From UBA12474 sp964549625 (GTDB taxonomy: Bacteria > Babelota > Babeliae > Babelales > Babelaceae), in the NCBI GenBank assembly GCA_964549625.1, contig CAZJVA010000004.1, positions 1-44,231 of the forward strand: 44,231 nt of DNA, given 5' to 3'. The notes beneath the pieces are model-generated. The model worked only from the letters and a program-made list of their open reading frames with translations, had not been told where the DNA came from and searched no databases. The number at the start of each line of letters is the position of its first letter. The first letter of the stretch is position 1. A program made the position numbers and the translations under genes. Below are positions 8,609 to 16,884 of the stretch, in pieces.

Positions 8609-9922
8609 ATGGTGGCCGAAACAGCAGTGACGCTAGAAAAAATAATAGCGCTTTGTAAGCGCCGGGGCTTTATTTTTCAAACCGCAGATATCTACAACGG
8701 CCTTAATGGCGTGTACGATAGTGGGCCACTGGGTACGTTGATGAAAGAAAATATTCGTACTGCATGGAAACAATCATTGCGCGCCTTGCCATATGATATA
8801 TTGTTTCTGGATGGGGCCATCTTGGGTAATGAGGCTATGTGGGGCGCATCGGGTCACGTTGAAAACTTTCATGATCCACTTGTTGAGTGCAAATCTTGTA
8901 ATGCGCGGTTTAGAACGGACGATGTTGATTTAAATAAGTCATGTGCTCGTTGCGGCAAAAAGGATTGGTCCGAGTCGCGTGAGTTTCATATGATGTTTAA
9001 GACCCAGCTGGGTGCATCGGTTGAACAGTCTTCTGCTGCGTATCTTCGCCCAGAGACGGCTCAGAGCATATTTGTTAATTTTAAAAATATTATTTCGAGC
9101 AGTCGTGTAAAGATTCCTTTTGGCGTTGCGCAGATTGGCAAAGCTTTTCGCAACGAAATAACGCCGAAGCAGTTTTTGTTTCGTATGCGTGAATTTGAGC
9201 AGATGGAGATGGAATTTTTTTGCAAGCATGAGGATGCTCCAAAGCTTTTTGATTTCTGGCGAGCCGAACGGTTGGCATTTTTTAGCCGTATTGGTATTGC
9301 GCCTGAAAAACTACGCCTGCGGGATCATGAGCAGGCTGAGCTTTCTCACTATTCATCGGCTACTTCTGATGTTGAGTATGAATTTCCTTTTGGTTGGAAA
9401 GAGTTGGAGGGTATTGCTCACCGTGGCAACTATGATCTTTCGCAGCATAGTAAGTTTTCTGGCAAAGAGTTGGCGGTATTTGATGATGAGGCTAAAAGCT
9501 CGTATATCCCTGATGTTGTTGAATGCTCCGTTGGTGTCGATCGGCTCTTTTTGACCTTGCTGTTTGATGCGTATCAAGAAGAGGTGCTTGAAAAAGAAAC
9601 TCGTACGGTATTGCGCTTGCATCCACGTATTGCTCCAATCAAAGCGGCACTGTTGCCATTGGCCGATAGTCTTGCAGAGCCGTTTAGAAAGCTTGCGCAT
9701 GAGCTTCGTATGAAGGGATTTGAGGTGCAATTTGATAGCTCTGGGTCCATTGGTAAACGGTATCGTCGACAGGATGAAATTGGTACGCCATTTTGTTTTA
9801 CGTATGACTATCAGAGTGCTGATGATCAGACAGTAACCGTACGTCATCGTGATAGCATGCAACAAGAGCGTATCGCGTTTGATCAGATCCAAAATTATGT
9901 TCAGCAGGCCTTGTTGAGCTAA
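8609..9922 (+). CDS. glyQS: Glycyl-tRNA synthetase, alpha2 type
   Basis: A 437-residue class II synthetase that charges tRNA-Gly. The active-site start is GLNGVYDSGPLG (31-42), followed by a possible zinc site with Cys 94, 97, 112 and 115. Next come YLRPETAQ (145-152), motif 2 in the region GKAFRNEITP, and motif 3 in VECSVGVDRLF (about 307-317). The C-terminal anticodon-binding domain runs to the end. This is the single-chain type shared by Firmicutes, Thermus and eukaryotes, not the alpha2beta2 GlyQ/GlyS type of most proteobacteria. Length is slightly below the usual 460. The ATG has AGGAG nine bases upstream. A strong terminator follows, so the gene is probably transcribed alone. Confidence 0.95.
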   Translation: MVAETAVTLEKIIALCKRRGFIFQTADIYNGLNGVYDSGPLGTLMKENIRTAWKQSLRALPYDILFLDGAILGNEAMWGASGHVENFHDPLVECKSCNARFRTDDVDLNKSCARCGKKDWSESREFHMMFKTQLGASVEQSSAAYLRPETAQSIFVNFKNIISSSRVKIPFGVAQIGKAFRNEITPKQFLFRMREFEQMEMEFFCKHEDAPKLFDFWRAERLAFFSRIGIAPEKLRLRDHEQAELSHYSSATSDVEYEFPFGWKELEGIAHRGNYDLSQHSKFSGKELAVFDDEAKSSYIPDVVECSVGVDRLFLTLLFDAYQEEVLEKETRTVLRLHPRIAPIKAALLPLADSLAEPFRKLAHELRMKGFEVQFDSSGSIGKRYRRQDEIGTPFCFTYDYQSADDQTVTVRHRDSMQQERIAFDQIQNYVQQALLS

Positions 9923-9936
9923 TCTTGACCGTGTAG

Positions 9937-9969
9937 AAAAAAGTTGTCACACTGTGTGACAACTTTTTT
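9937..9969 (+). terminator. Rho-independent terminator after glyQS
   Basis: A run of six A, a near-perfect stem GTTGTCACAC / GTGTGACAAC and a run of six T. It begins about 15 bases after the glyQS stop. The A-run on the other side makes it potentially bidirectional. Confidence 0.9.
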
Positions 9970-9990
9970 GTGAGGTTTACCAGGTCCTGT

Positions 9991-11373
9991 ATGGAACCAC
10001 GATTATCTAAAAAAACAACGCGTGTTACGCCTGCTCGTGTTATTATAGCTACGTTTTTATTGTTGATTTTTATTGGCACAATGCTTTTGCGTGCTCCTTT
10101 TTCGTGGCATAATGGCGAGATCTCTTGGTGGGATGCGTTTTTTGTCTCAGCATCGGCTGTTTCGACTACAGGGCTTATGAGTGTCCCGATAACGGCTTTT
10201 TCTTTTTGGGGAAAGCTGGTAATTCTTTGTCTAGCACAGCTGGGTGGTTTGGGCTTTTTAACGCTATTTATACCGGTACTTGGACTATTTAAGAATGTGC
10301 GTATGCGGACCCATTTAATTACTGGACAACAATTTGATTTGCAGCAGTGGTCATCAAATTGGGTGTATAGCAAAAAAATTGTTCAGTTCGTTACGGGGTT
10401 TGCGTTTGCTGTTGAGGCCATTGGTGCGGTGCTACTCTATTATTCGCTTGATGTTGTTCCTCTTGATGAGTCGCGGTTGTTTTCGGCGATTTTTCATAGT
10501 GTTTCTTCGTTTTGTAATCTGGGTGTTTCGATTTTTCCGCAGCCGTTTTCGGTGCTTGGAGTGCATCGGCTTTTTATTTTGGTGACTACTATTTTGATCG
10601 CGTTGGGAAGCTTTGGGTTTGTTCCAATTTACGAGGTGTTTTTGCACATGCGCCAACGGTTTTTTGGTTTGGTACCAGGCAAGCCACGCCTACGATTTTC
10701 TTTGCAAACAAAGGTGATTTTTCTTTATATGCCGCTTTTGACACTGGCGTTAGCACTGTTTTTATTGATAGCGGAGTGGGATGCGCTGGCCTCGTATTCG
10801 TTTGTAGATAAGCTTAATGTGGTTCTTCTTAATGGGTTTTCGTTTCGAAGTTGCGGATTTTCGACCTTTAATTTTCTTCAGGTTTCTCAGGTTGCGCTTT
10901 TTGTGACCATGGTGTTCTGTCTGTTAGGATCATCGCCCGGTTCGGTTGGCGGTGGATCGGGACTCAAGATAACTACCCTGGCGCTTTCTCTTTCATCGAT
11001 CAAAGCAATTGTTTTGGGCAAGGAGCATGTAGAGATATTTAAGCGGCGGATTCCCAAAGAACAGATGCTCGTAACCTTGGCTTTTTTAGCAATTTACCTC
11101 GTTTGGCTTGTATCAACAATTTTTTTGGTGTTGGTGACGGAGAGCCATACGAGTGAAGGATTAGTGAGTCTTATCTTTGAAAGCATCTCAGCTATCGCTA
11201 ATCGTGGCATAACGATACAGAGTTTTGTTTCGTTGACACGTGCTGGGCAGCTGGTATTAACGGTTGGAATGATTATTGGGCGACTTAATTCGCTCTCTCT
11301 CTTAATTGCGATAAGACAAAAACGAGAACGTGTTCAATTTAAATATCCAGAAGAGACTTTCTCTATGGGTTAA
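9991..11373 (+). CDS. ktrB: KtrB/TrkH-type potassium uptake channel subunit
   Basis: A 460-residue membrane protein with the four membrane-pore-membrane repeats of the TrkH/KtrB family. Each pore loop carries its selectivity Gly: SAVSTTGLMS, SSFCNLGVS, SFRSCGFST and SAIANRGITIQ. It brings in K+ (often Na+-dependent) across the inner membrane. The downstream ktrA encodes its gating subunit. Start choice: a GTG at 9970 falls within the tail of the glyQS terminator, so the ATG at 9991 is preferred, although its ribosome binding site (AGG about nine bases upstream) is weak. Whether transcription starts after the terminator or reads through it is not clear. Confidence 0.92.
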   Translation: MEPRLSKKTTRVTPARVIIATFLLLIFIGTMLLRAPFSWHNGEISWWDAFFVSASAVSTTGLMSVPITAFSFWGKLVILCLAQLGGLGFLTLFIPVLGLFKNVRMRTHLITGQQFDLQQWSSNWVYSKKIVQFVTGFAFAVEAIGAVLLYYSLDVVPLDESRLFSAIFHSVSSFCNLGVSIFPQPFSVLGVHRLFILVTTILIALGSFGFVPIYEVFLHMRQRFFGLVPGKPRLRFSLQTKVIFLYMPLLTLALALFLLIAEWDALASYSFVDKLNVVLLNGFSFRSCGFSTFNFLQVSQVALFVTMVFCLLGSSPGSVGGGSGLKITTLALSLSSIKAIVLGKEHVEIFKRRIPKEQMLVTLAFLAIYLVWLVSTIFLVLVTESHTSEGLVSLIFESISAIANRGITIQSFVSLTRAGQLVLTVGMIIGRLNSLSLLIAIRQKRERVQFKYPEETFSMG

Positions 11374-11400
11374 TGAAAGGCAATGAGGTAATAAACTGGC

Positions 11401-12054
11401 ATGAAACGACCAACGAGTTTTTGTGTTATTGGTATCGGACAATTTGGGTTTAATGTTTGTCAGGCGCTTGTTGCGCATGGAATGGATGTTTTGGCGATTG
11501 ATGGTGAAGAGAGTATTATTGACTCGATAAAAGACCAGGTTACGCAAGCTATTTGTCTTCGTATTACCAGCGAAGAGACTATGCGTAGTGTTGGAATTGA
11601 TGAGTTTGAAACAGTAATTGTTGCTATAGGTGAAAGCTTTACGCAATCGGTTTTAATAACTGCGCTTTTGAAGAAGAAGTTGCATATTTCTAATGTTATA
11701 GTCTGTTCAACGACATCCATTCATCGAGAAATTCTTGAATTGGTTGGTGCCGATCATGTTATTTTACCGGAACAGGAGATGGGCCGGCGGCTTGCTGATC
11801 AGCTCTGTTTTTCTGATGAAACGTTTATTCGAGTAAATGATAATTTTTCTGTTACCCCTCTCAAGGTGCCGTTGCGTTTTGTCGATCAGACAGTTCAAGA
11901 TTTGGCGCTTGCGACAAATTATGAGGTAACCTTGATTGGCAAAGAAGTTGGTGAGGATGTGATTCCGCTTTCGCCTGACTATAGAGTAGAAGAAGGCGAT
12001 GTCTTAGTTCTCTTCGGTGCCAATAAACAGCTTGAACGGTTGCTTGAGCTATAA
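11401..12054 (+). CDS. ktrA: KtrA-type RCK regulatory subunit of potassium uptake
   Basis: A 217-residue cytoplasmic protein. The N-terminal RCK domain has the Rossmann motif VIGIGQFGFNV (Gly 11, 13 and 16) and an acidic residue ending the second strand (AIDGEE). The C-terminal RCK_C/TrkA_C domain covers about 135-217. Members bind NAD(H) or ATP/ADP as an octameric ring that gates KtrB. Length matches KtrA (about 220) rather than the doubled TrkA (about 460). It starts 27 bp after ktrB and is followed at once by a terminator, so the pair forms a two-gene operon. Confidence 0.94.
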   Translation: MKRPTSFCVIGIGQFGFNVCQALVAHGMDVLAIDGEESIIDSIKDQVTQAICLRITSEETMRSVGIDEFETVIVAIGESFTQSVLITALLKKKLHISNVIVCSTTSIHREILELVGADHVILPEQEMGRRLADQLCFSDETFIRVNDNFSVTPLKVPLRFVDQTVQDLALATNYEVTLIGKEVGEDVIPLSPDYRVEEGDVLVLFGANKQLERLLEL

Positions 12055-12065
12055 AATAATAATAG

Positions 12066-12122
12066 AACGCATTCTCTTATGTTGAAATCCCTTTTCAACA
12101 TAAGAGAATGCGTTGTTTTTTC
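12066..12122 (+). terminator. Rho-independent terminator after ktrA
   Basis: A 22-bp near-perfect stem with outer part AACGCATTCTCTTATG, a loop around TCCC, and a T-rich tail (GTTTTTT). The stem is unusually long. There is no T-run on the minus strand, so it serves ktrBA. Confidence 0.92.
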
Positions 12123-12130
12123 CGGTCTAA

Positions 12131-12718
12131 TTACTTATTGAAGTAGCTTTCATCAAAGATTATTGGATCTTGTTTGATTTGTCTCTCTATTTCTTCGTCT
12201 GGGGCGTCTAGTTCAGCTTCTTTTTCGATCTCTTCCCATTCGTCTGCGTCATCGGCATCATCGTGTTGGGTTTCCGGTTCAGCTTCACGGCTGAAGAATG
12301 GCCGCCAGTTTTTCCACTGCGTTGAGAACCAGCCCGTTTCTTCTTCAAACTCTTCTTCGGATGCAGATGATTCGGTTTCGGAATCGTTTAGATCTTTTGC
12401 CGTTTGTTGTGTTGTTGGCATTGTTCCAAACGTTTTTGCATCATAGAGCATTTTGCTTTGTGGGTTTAAAAGTATCTCTTTTGCTTTAGCTGCCCGTTTG
12501 AAAATGCTTAAAGCTTCAGGTGATTGGTTAAGGTCCGGATGCCATTTAAGGGCAAACTTCCGATAGGCTGTACGTATGGTTGCTTGGTCACTTGTGGGTT
12601 GGATTCCCAGCATTGTGTAGTAGTCAACGGTAAGTAGCTTGTTGGTATCCACGGCCGAGATCTTACCACTTAGTGGCGCAAAGACGGCAATGAATAAAAT
12701 TTTGTAAAATGTGTTCAT
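12131..12718 (-). CDS. Exported J-domain protein with acidic C-terminus
   Basis: A 195-residue protein with a signal peptide at about 1-22 (FYKILFIAVFAPLSGKISA). A J domain at about 32-95 contains the essential HPD (60-62) and helix II AYRKFALKWH. J domains stimulate the ATPase of Hsp70. The rest is highly acidic (many E and D, about 105-185) with no zinc-finger or substrate-binding region of DnaJ type, so it is not the housekeeping DnaJ. A signal peptide on a J protein is odd, because Hsp70 is cytosolic in bacteria. An effector that recruits host Hsp70 is one explanation (inference). It lies 48 bp downstream of two exported acetyltransferase genes on the same strand. Confidence 0.85.
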   Translation of the reverse strand: MNTFYKILFIAVFAPLSGKISAVDTNKLLTVDYYTMLGIQPTSDQATIRTAYRKFALKWHPDLNQSPEALSIFKRAAKAKEILLNPQSKMLYDAKTFGTMPTTQQTAKDLNDSETESSASEEEFEEETGWFSTQWKNWRPFFSREAEPETQHDDADDADEWEEIEKEAELDAPDEEIERQIKQDPIIFDESYFNK

Positions 12719-12766
12719 GCTTGGCTCCTTTGTATAAATTGCTTTTAGTTATATTTATTTTTTAGT

Positions 12767-13303
12767 TTAGCAGTTTTGATTTTGATATTTCAATTGTCGG
12801 GTTGGTTGATACGTGTAAACTCCATATTCATCAAGAGTATGCGAGCATACAAAGCCTTGTTTTTCATACGCACGTATGGCAGGACGATTGGCGGTTAAGA
12901 CGCTGAGCTTTAATACTGCGTGATTATGTAGGGCTTTGATGTATTCAAGAAGTTTTGAGCCAATACCTTGTTTTTGGTATTGCTCACTAACAGCGATTAT
13001 GTTGATGTTTTCTTGAGGAAGGCCACGCATCGTAACGACCGCAAATCCTACGACTTGGTTTTCTTTTTTTGCGACTATGAGTTTGCTAAATTCATCTTCA
13101 GGGAACACTGAGAAGTAGCGTTCTATTTCACTTTCATCAGTTTTTGGGAATATTTGGTCTTTGTTGCTTGGTGAGGTACATATGGCAATGCAAGCAGGGA
13201 TATCGGCGCTTTTTGCTTGTTGGATTGTGATTGTACTCATTAGCGCTTTGATTTGTGGCTGTATTGTCGGGGTAAGTAAAAGTAATGCGTATAATTTTTT
13301 CAT
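12767..13303 (-). CDS. Exported GNAT-family N-acetyltransferase (paralogue 2)
   Basis: A 178-residue protein when started at the ATG at 13303, which has AGGAG five bases upstream and opens a signal peptide (KKLYALLLLTPTIQPQIKA). An 84-codon upstream extension is open but overlaps the neighbouring gene and is rejected. The GNAT fold is shown by the acetyl-CoA loop QYQKQGIGSKLLEYI and the later strand-helix NRPAIRAYEKQGF. It transfers acetyl groups from acetyl-CoA to an amine; the substrate is unknown. It lies 10 bp downstream of a paralogue, sharing the motif AICTSP near the N-terminus. A secreted acetyltransferase needs acetyl-CoA, which is available in host cytosol but not in the periplasm. 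Confidence 0.85.
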   Translation of the reverse strand: MKKLYALLLLTPTIQPQIKALMSTITIQQAKSADIPACIAICTSPSNKDQIFPKTDESEIERYFSVFPEDEFSKLIVAKKENQVVGFAVVTMRGLPQENINIIAVSEQYQKQGIGSKLLEYIKALHNHAVLKLSVLTANRPAIRAYEKQGFVCSHTLDEYGVYTYQPTRQLKYQNQNC

Positions 13304-13313
13304 AGGTTCTCCT

Positions 13314-13859
13314 TTATTTTTTTTCAATGATCTTGGATTTTTTGGGGTTAAATTGATGCTCCTGATATGAGTCAGGATCATCACCATACTTTTTGATAAG
13401 GTGAAATTGCTGTTTTTGGTACATATCAATTGCCGTTTGGTTGGATTGTTGCACCATAAGAGATACAGGAGTTTGGAAAATTTGCGAAAGCGCTTGCATC
13501 TTTTTGAGTAAACAAGAGCCGATACCTTGGCGTCGATGTTGTTCGTGGACTGCAAGAATATCGAGGTTCCATTCGGCGGGTACCCTTTTAAAGCAAACGG
13601 CGAGACCTGTCACCGTGTTGTCTTTTTTGGCTACAAAAAACGTGTAGCGCGAGCTTTTTTGAGCTGTAGCAAGATATGTGTATAGCTGAGATATGTTGAA
13701 TTCGGGGAAAATATGTACTGAGTTTTTGGGAGATGTGCAGATAGCGGCGCATTGAGGAAGGTCTTCTGTTTGAGCCAGAACAATCTCTATTTGGGCTGCA
13801 ATTACTGCTTTACTAATAATGGTAAAACTAAGTATCCCTAAAAAAACTAACTTTTTCAT
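13314..13859 (-). CDS. Exported GNAT-family N-acetyltransferase (paralogue 1)
   Basis: A 181-residue protein with a signal peptide at about 1-22 (KKLVFLGILSFTIISKAVIAA). The GNAT domain has the acetyl-CoA loop QHRRQGIGSCLLKKM and the later NQTAIDMYQKQQF. It is clearly paralogous to the next gene, with the shared region AAICTSP and IFPE/IFPK at equivalent places, indicating local duplication followed by divergence. The two genes are 10 bp apart and almost surely cotranscribed, perhaps with the J-domain gene behind them. The ATG is preceded by AGGAACC-type sequence (GGAGGAACCTGC). Substrate unknown; a host protein is possible but unproven. Confidence 0.85.
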   Translation of the reverse strand: MKKLVFLGILSFTIISKAVIAAQIEIVLAQTEDLPQCAAICTSPKNSVHIFPEFNISQLYTYLATAQKSSRYTFFVAKKDNTVTGLAVCFKRVPAEWNLDILAVHEQHRRQGIGSCLLKKMQALSQIFQTPVSLMVQQSNQTAIDMYQKQQFHLIKKYGDDPDSYQEHQFNPKKSKIIEKK

Positions 13860-14088
13860 GCAGGTTCCTCCGTAAAACTGCTAGGTATTGTTAATGATTA
13901 CTATAAATTTAACCAATATTTTATATTTGTCAATAAAAACTGCAACTTGTGTTAAGAAGGATATGTTTGGTGGTGCTCTGCGTGTCCGCGAGGTGCGAGC
14001 TTTCTATATTTAGAGATGTGGGGGTGTATAGGCTGAAATAAGGCTTTAACTGGGGTTGTGGGGTAGATATGGTGTTGTAAGAATAGAG

Positions 14089-14128
14089 AAAAAGGTTGGC
14101 AGTTGCTTTCCAGCGCCAACCTTTTTTC
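14089..14128 (-). terminator. Terminator downstream of rplU
   Basis: Stem AAAAAGGTTGGC / GCCAACCTTTTTT around a 14-base loop, starting 18 bases after the rplU stop. The sequence from 13860 to this hairpin (about 230 bases) shows no gene. It is AT-rich near 13880-13940, where a promoter for the GNAT pair may lie. Confidence 0.85.
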
Positions 14129-14145
14129 TAAAGTTTTTCTGCAGG

Positions 14146-14475
14146 CTAAATTGACGTGATGCGAATAACGGTTTGTGGTTGGCGATGGCCTTTTTCTTTG
14201 TGGATGCTTTTGCGGCGTTTGAAATGAAAGACAATAAGCTTTGGGCCTTTGGTTTGTTTTACGACGACTGCTTTAACTGGTGTTGCAAGGAAGGGCTTGC
14301 CGACTTCAACAGTTTTTTCGTCAGTACGACGCAATAGAACTTCGTTGAAGATAATTTCTTGTCCATCTTCAGCATCGAGTTTTTCGACGGCAATTGTTTT
14401 GCCTTCGAGTGCCTGATACTGCTTACCGCCGGTTTGGAAAATCGCGTAGCGATTGAATGCAAGTGTTTGTTCCAT
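14146..14475 (-). CDS. rplU: 50S ribosomal protein L21
   Basis: A 109-residue protein, typical for bL21 (about 100-105). The start MEQTLAFNRYAIFQTGGKQY matches the family, as does the C-terminal KRRKSIHKEKGHRQPQTVIRI. The ATG at 14475 has AGGA about ten bases upstream; a 26-codon upstream extension is not supported. In most bacteria rpmA (L27) follows rplU, but here a terminator follows directly, so the usual pair is split. It is transcribed divergently from tsf. Confidence 0.95.
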   Translation of the reverse strand: MEQTLAFNRYAIFQTGGKQYQALEGKTIAVEKLDAEDGQEIIFNEVLLRRTDEKTVEVGKPFLATPVKAVVVKQTKGPKLIVFHFKRRKSIHKEKGHRQPQTVIRITSI

Positions 14476-14580
14476 TGACTCTAATCCTGATACATTTTGA
14501 CTATTGATAACAAATATTGGAAAACAGGGCCCATACTGCCACCTAAGATACAAGTCTAAAGTTTACCAAAGATGCCCTTT

Positions 14581-14609
14581 TTGGCAAACTGAAGACATCG
14601 TTTTAAAAT
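14581..14609 (+). promoter_or_regulatory. Sigma70-like promoter for tsf-frr
   Basis: TTGGCA (14581-14586), a 17-base spacer and TAAAAT (14604-14609), about 50 bases before the tsf start. Read by eye; it is one of the best matches to the consensus in the window. Confidence 0.55.
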
Positions 14610-14659
14610 GGTTTTTTGATTTTTATTAGAAAGCCTCCTATCAAACCAAAGGAATACCT

Positions 14660-15259
14660 ATGGCACAGATTACGTTAGATCTTATTCAGCAGCTTCGTGA
14701 TAAAACGGGCGTGGGGATGATGGATTGTAAGAAAGCATTGATTGAAACAGATGGGGATCTTGAAAAAGCCCTTGATTTGTTACGCAAAAAGGGTGCAGCT
14801 GTTGCTGAAAAGCGTTCTGGCAATGCAACTAAACAAGGCTTGGTTGTTTCTTATATTCATGCCGGTTCTCAGCTCGGGGTTATGCTTGAGGTCAACTGTG
14901 AAACTGATTTTGTTGCTCGCACCGAAGATGTGAAGAATTTTGCTCAGGATGTTGCAATGCATATTGCTGCTATGAGTCCACGTTGCGTTGCTCCGGGTGA
15001 TCTTGATCAGGCATTTTTGGAAAAAGAAAAAACCCTGTTTGCAGAACAGTTAGCTGCTTCTGGTAAACCTGCTCAGATAATTGAAAAGATTGTTGAGGGT
15101 AAGGTAGAAAAACTTTACAGTGAAGTTTGTTTGATGCGTCAAACATTTATAAAGAATGATAAATTGACGATCGAAGATCTGCTCAAAGATCTTATCGCTA
15201 AGATGGGTGAAAAGATTGCGATTCGTCGTTTTGTACGTTTTGAAGTAGGTAACGAGTAG
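14660..15259 (+). CDS. tsf: Elongation factor Ts
   Basis: A 199-residue protein. The N-terminal UBA-like domain has LRDKTGVGMMDCKKAL, and the core has the EF-Tu-contacting motif CETDFVAR. EF-Ts exchanges GDP for GTP on EF-Tu. Length equals the short form (about 200, as in Thermus), with a single core subdomain rather than the 280-residue E. coli form. AAAGGA lies six bases before the ATG. The usual neighbour rpsB is absent, but frr follows 22 bp later, and the two share a terminator. Confidence 0.95.
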   Translation: MAQITLDLIQQLRDKTGVGMMDCKKALIETDGDLEKALDLLRKKGAAVAEKRSGNATKQGLVVSYIHAGSQLGVMLEVNCETDFVARTEDVKNFAQDVAMHIAAMSPRCVAPGDLDQAFLEKEKTLFAEQLAASGKPAQIIEKIVEGKVEKLYSEVCLMRQTFIKNDKLTIEDLLKDLIAKMGEKIAIRRFVRFEVGNE

Positions 15260-15281
15260 TTGTACATATCCGAGGATAGCC

Positions 15282-15869
15282 ATGATTGATCTTTCTTTTT
15301 CTCCGGCGGAGCAGCCACATAAGCTTGATGAGTTAATGCGTCAGGCGATGCAAGAGCATATTGATTATTTTGAGCGTGAATTGAGTAAGTTACGTACTAA
15401 TCGGGCGAGTACTGCGCTGGTCGAAGATCTTATGGTCTCTTGTTATGGTAGCATGATGAGGCTGAAGGATCTTGCAACGATTACGACACCTGATGCTCAA
15501 ACGATTAGTATTCAGCCATGGGACCAGTCAAATGTTGATGCGGTTGAAAAGGCGATTACTCAATCTGATCTTAATCTGAATCCAACAAATGACGGCGCCC
15601 ATATTCGTCTCAATTTGCCACCGATGAGTTCCGCCCGCCGTGAAGAGCTCGTTAAAAGCTTGCACAAAAAGCTTGAAGATTGTCGTGTGGCTATTCGTAA
15701 TGAACGCAAAGAGTTTAACAACCTTATTCGTGATCTTGAAAAAAACAAGGCTGTTTCTGAGGATGTGGCAAAGCGTTTGCAAACGTTGCTTCAAAAAGCA
15801 ACTGATGATTTGACGCAAAAAGCAGAGTCTGCTGCTCAGCGTAAAGAAAAAGAAGTTATGTCAGTGTAA
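15282..15869 (+). CDS. frr: Ribosome recycling factor
   Basis: A 195-residue protein that splits the post-termination ribosome together with EF-G. Signature stretches are ELSKLRTNRASTALVEDL near residue 40, ITTPDAQTISIQPWD in domain II, and the C-terminal helix from SARREELVKSLHKKLED onward. There is a 10-12 residue N-terminal extension over the usual 185. pyrH, normally between tsf and frr, is missing here. A strong terminator follows. Confidence 0.96.
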   Translation: MIDLSFSPAEQPHKLDELMRQAMQEHIDYFERELSKLRTNRASTALVEDLMVSCYGSMMRLKDLATITTPDAQTISIQPWDQSNVDAVEKAITQSDLNLNPTNDGAHIRLNLPPMSSARREELVKSLHKKLEDCRVAIRNERKEFNNLIRDLEKNKAVSEDVAKRLQTLLQKATDDLTQKAESAAQRKEKEVMSV

Positions 15870-15889
15870 AAACTGCCCATATTTTTGAT

Positions 15890-15928
15890 AAACAGGGGCC
15901 ATGCTAGCATGGCCCCTGTTTATTTTTT
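15890..15928 (+). terminator. Terminator after frr
   Basis: A perfect palindrome built of AACAGGGGCCATGC and its complement around GCTAGC, followed by TTTATTTTTT. It probably ends tsf-frr transcription and may also act on the opposing methyltransferase gene. Confidence 0.92.
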
Positions 15929-15947
15929 GTCCTTGATTGTGTTGTTT

Positions 15948-16754
15948 TTAGTTTGTGCATATCCACATGGTAACAGGAGAGGTAAAGGTTATTTTATCTT
16001 TATCACAGTATTTTGAGGCGAGGTCGTTTTTAATAATCTTGAGTGCGTCTTCTTGAAAGAGTTCCCAATCGGTATCAAAAATAAAATTAGCTATTCCAAG
16101 AAGCTGGTTAACGCTTGGTATTATAAGGCTTGTTTGAATAGATGACTTGGAAACACAAAAGTGTTTTGCTAGTAATTCATCAAGATAGAAGTATTCGGGC
16201 TCTTCGATCGTGTGGCCAAGTACCGTCGTTATATGTTTTCGGTAAAATGAGTACAATTCATTGTTGTTCGTATCGACTTCTATGATAAGGAGCAACCCAT
16301 TGGGTTTAAGCATTTTTTGAATTTGGGTTAACTCTTCTTGATAGTTGGGGATATATTGCAGTGCAAAAGATATCAAAATTACATCAAATTGTTTTTCTAT
16401 AAAAACCTTTTCAAACGGTTTATTGATACAGGTGTATTTAGGGGCTGCGCATTCTTGCTGTAACTGGTTAAATAATGCGTAGCTTGGTTCAACGGCAATA
16501 ATCTCGTGAAATAAATGAGCTATTTGTTTGGTGAGAAGTCCGTTACCGGCGCCTATATCGAGTAGCGATAGGTTGTTTGGCACATTGGGCAGCAGGTCTG
16601 CAATGTATTTTGCGATTTGGGTCTTTTCGTCTGACCAGGCGAGATACTTGGTAAAAGAGCTGCTCTTGGATTCGTAGCATGGTTCAGTATAGCTGCTTGT
16701 GCAAGGTGAAAATACGAAAAGATAGAGCACGAGTGCTAGATGTTTGGTTTTCAT
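15948..16754 (-). CDS. Exported class I SAM-dependent methyltransferase
   Basis: A 268-residue protein with a signal peptide at about 1-20 (KHLALVLYLFVFSPCTSS). The Rossmann methyltransferase domain has motif I LLDIGAGNGLL (64-74), motif II acidic end IIAVEP, a post-I region FDVILISFALQYI, and LKPNGLLLIIEVD. This is the UbiE/ubiquinone-methyltransferase-like class; the substrate is not readable. The ATG at 16754 has AGGAAA five bases upstream. An N-terminal export signal on a SAM-dependent enzyme is unusual, because SAM is not expected in the periplasm, and fits a protein meant to act in a host cell (inference). Its tail faces the frr terminator. Confidence 0.85.
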   Translation of the reverse strand: MKTKHLALVLYLFVFSPCTSSYTEPCYESKSSSFTKYLAWSDEKTQIAKYIADLLPNVPNNLSLLDIGAGNGLLTKQIAHLFHEIIAVEPSYALFNQLQQECAAPKYTCINKPFEKVFIEKQFDVILISFALQYIPNYQEELTQIQKMLKPNGLLLIIEVDTNNNELYSFYRKHITTVLGHTIEEPEYFYLDELLAKHFCVSKSSIQTSLIIPSVNQLLGIANFIFDTDWELFQEDALKIIKNDLASKYCDKDKITFTSPVTMWICTN

Positions 16755-16884
16755 GGGTTTCCTAGTAGGTTTTGTATTTTTTCTTTTTAATCTACCAGAA
16801 AACAGAAGGTTGGTGGGTAATTTTGCAGATTAAGCCCTACACGCGTCTTTTTTTGAAGTAATGCCTTGATCTGGCTCTTATGTT

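Noticed and set aside
9970..9990. GTG start for ktrB at 9970
   Set aside because: It lies in the T-tail of the glyQS terminator; the ATG at 9991 is a better start.
12131..12718. Housekeeping DnaJ working with the nearby GrpE
   Set aside because: It has a signal peptide and lacks the Gly/Phe, zinc and substrate-binding regions; grpE is 8 kb away on the other strand.
13304..13555. 84-codon extension of the second GNAT gene
   Set aside because: It would lie within the first GNAT gene in another frame, and the internal ATG has AGGAG and a signal peptide.
14046..14234. 62-residue frame near rplU as a possible L27 gene
   Set aside because: It overlaps rplU and its terminator and lacks any L27 motif; a chance frame.
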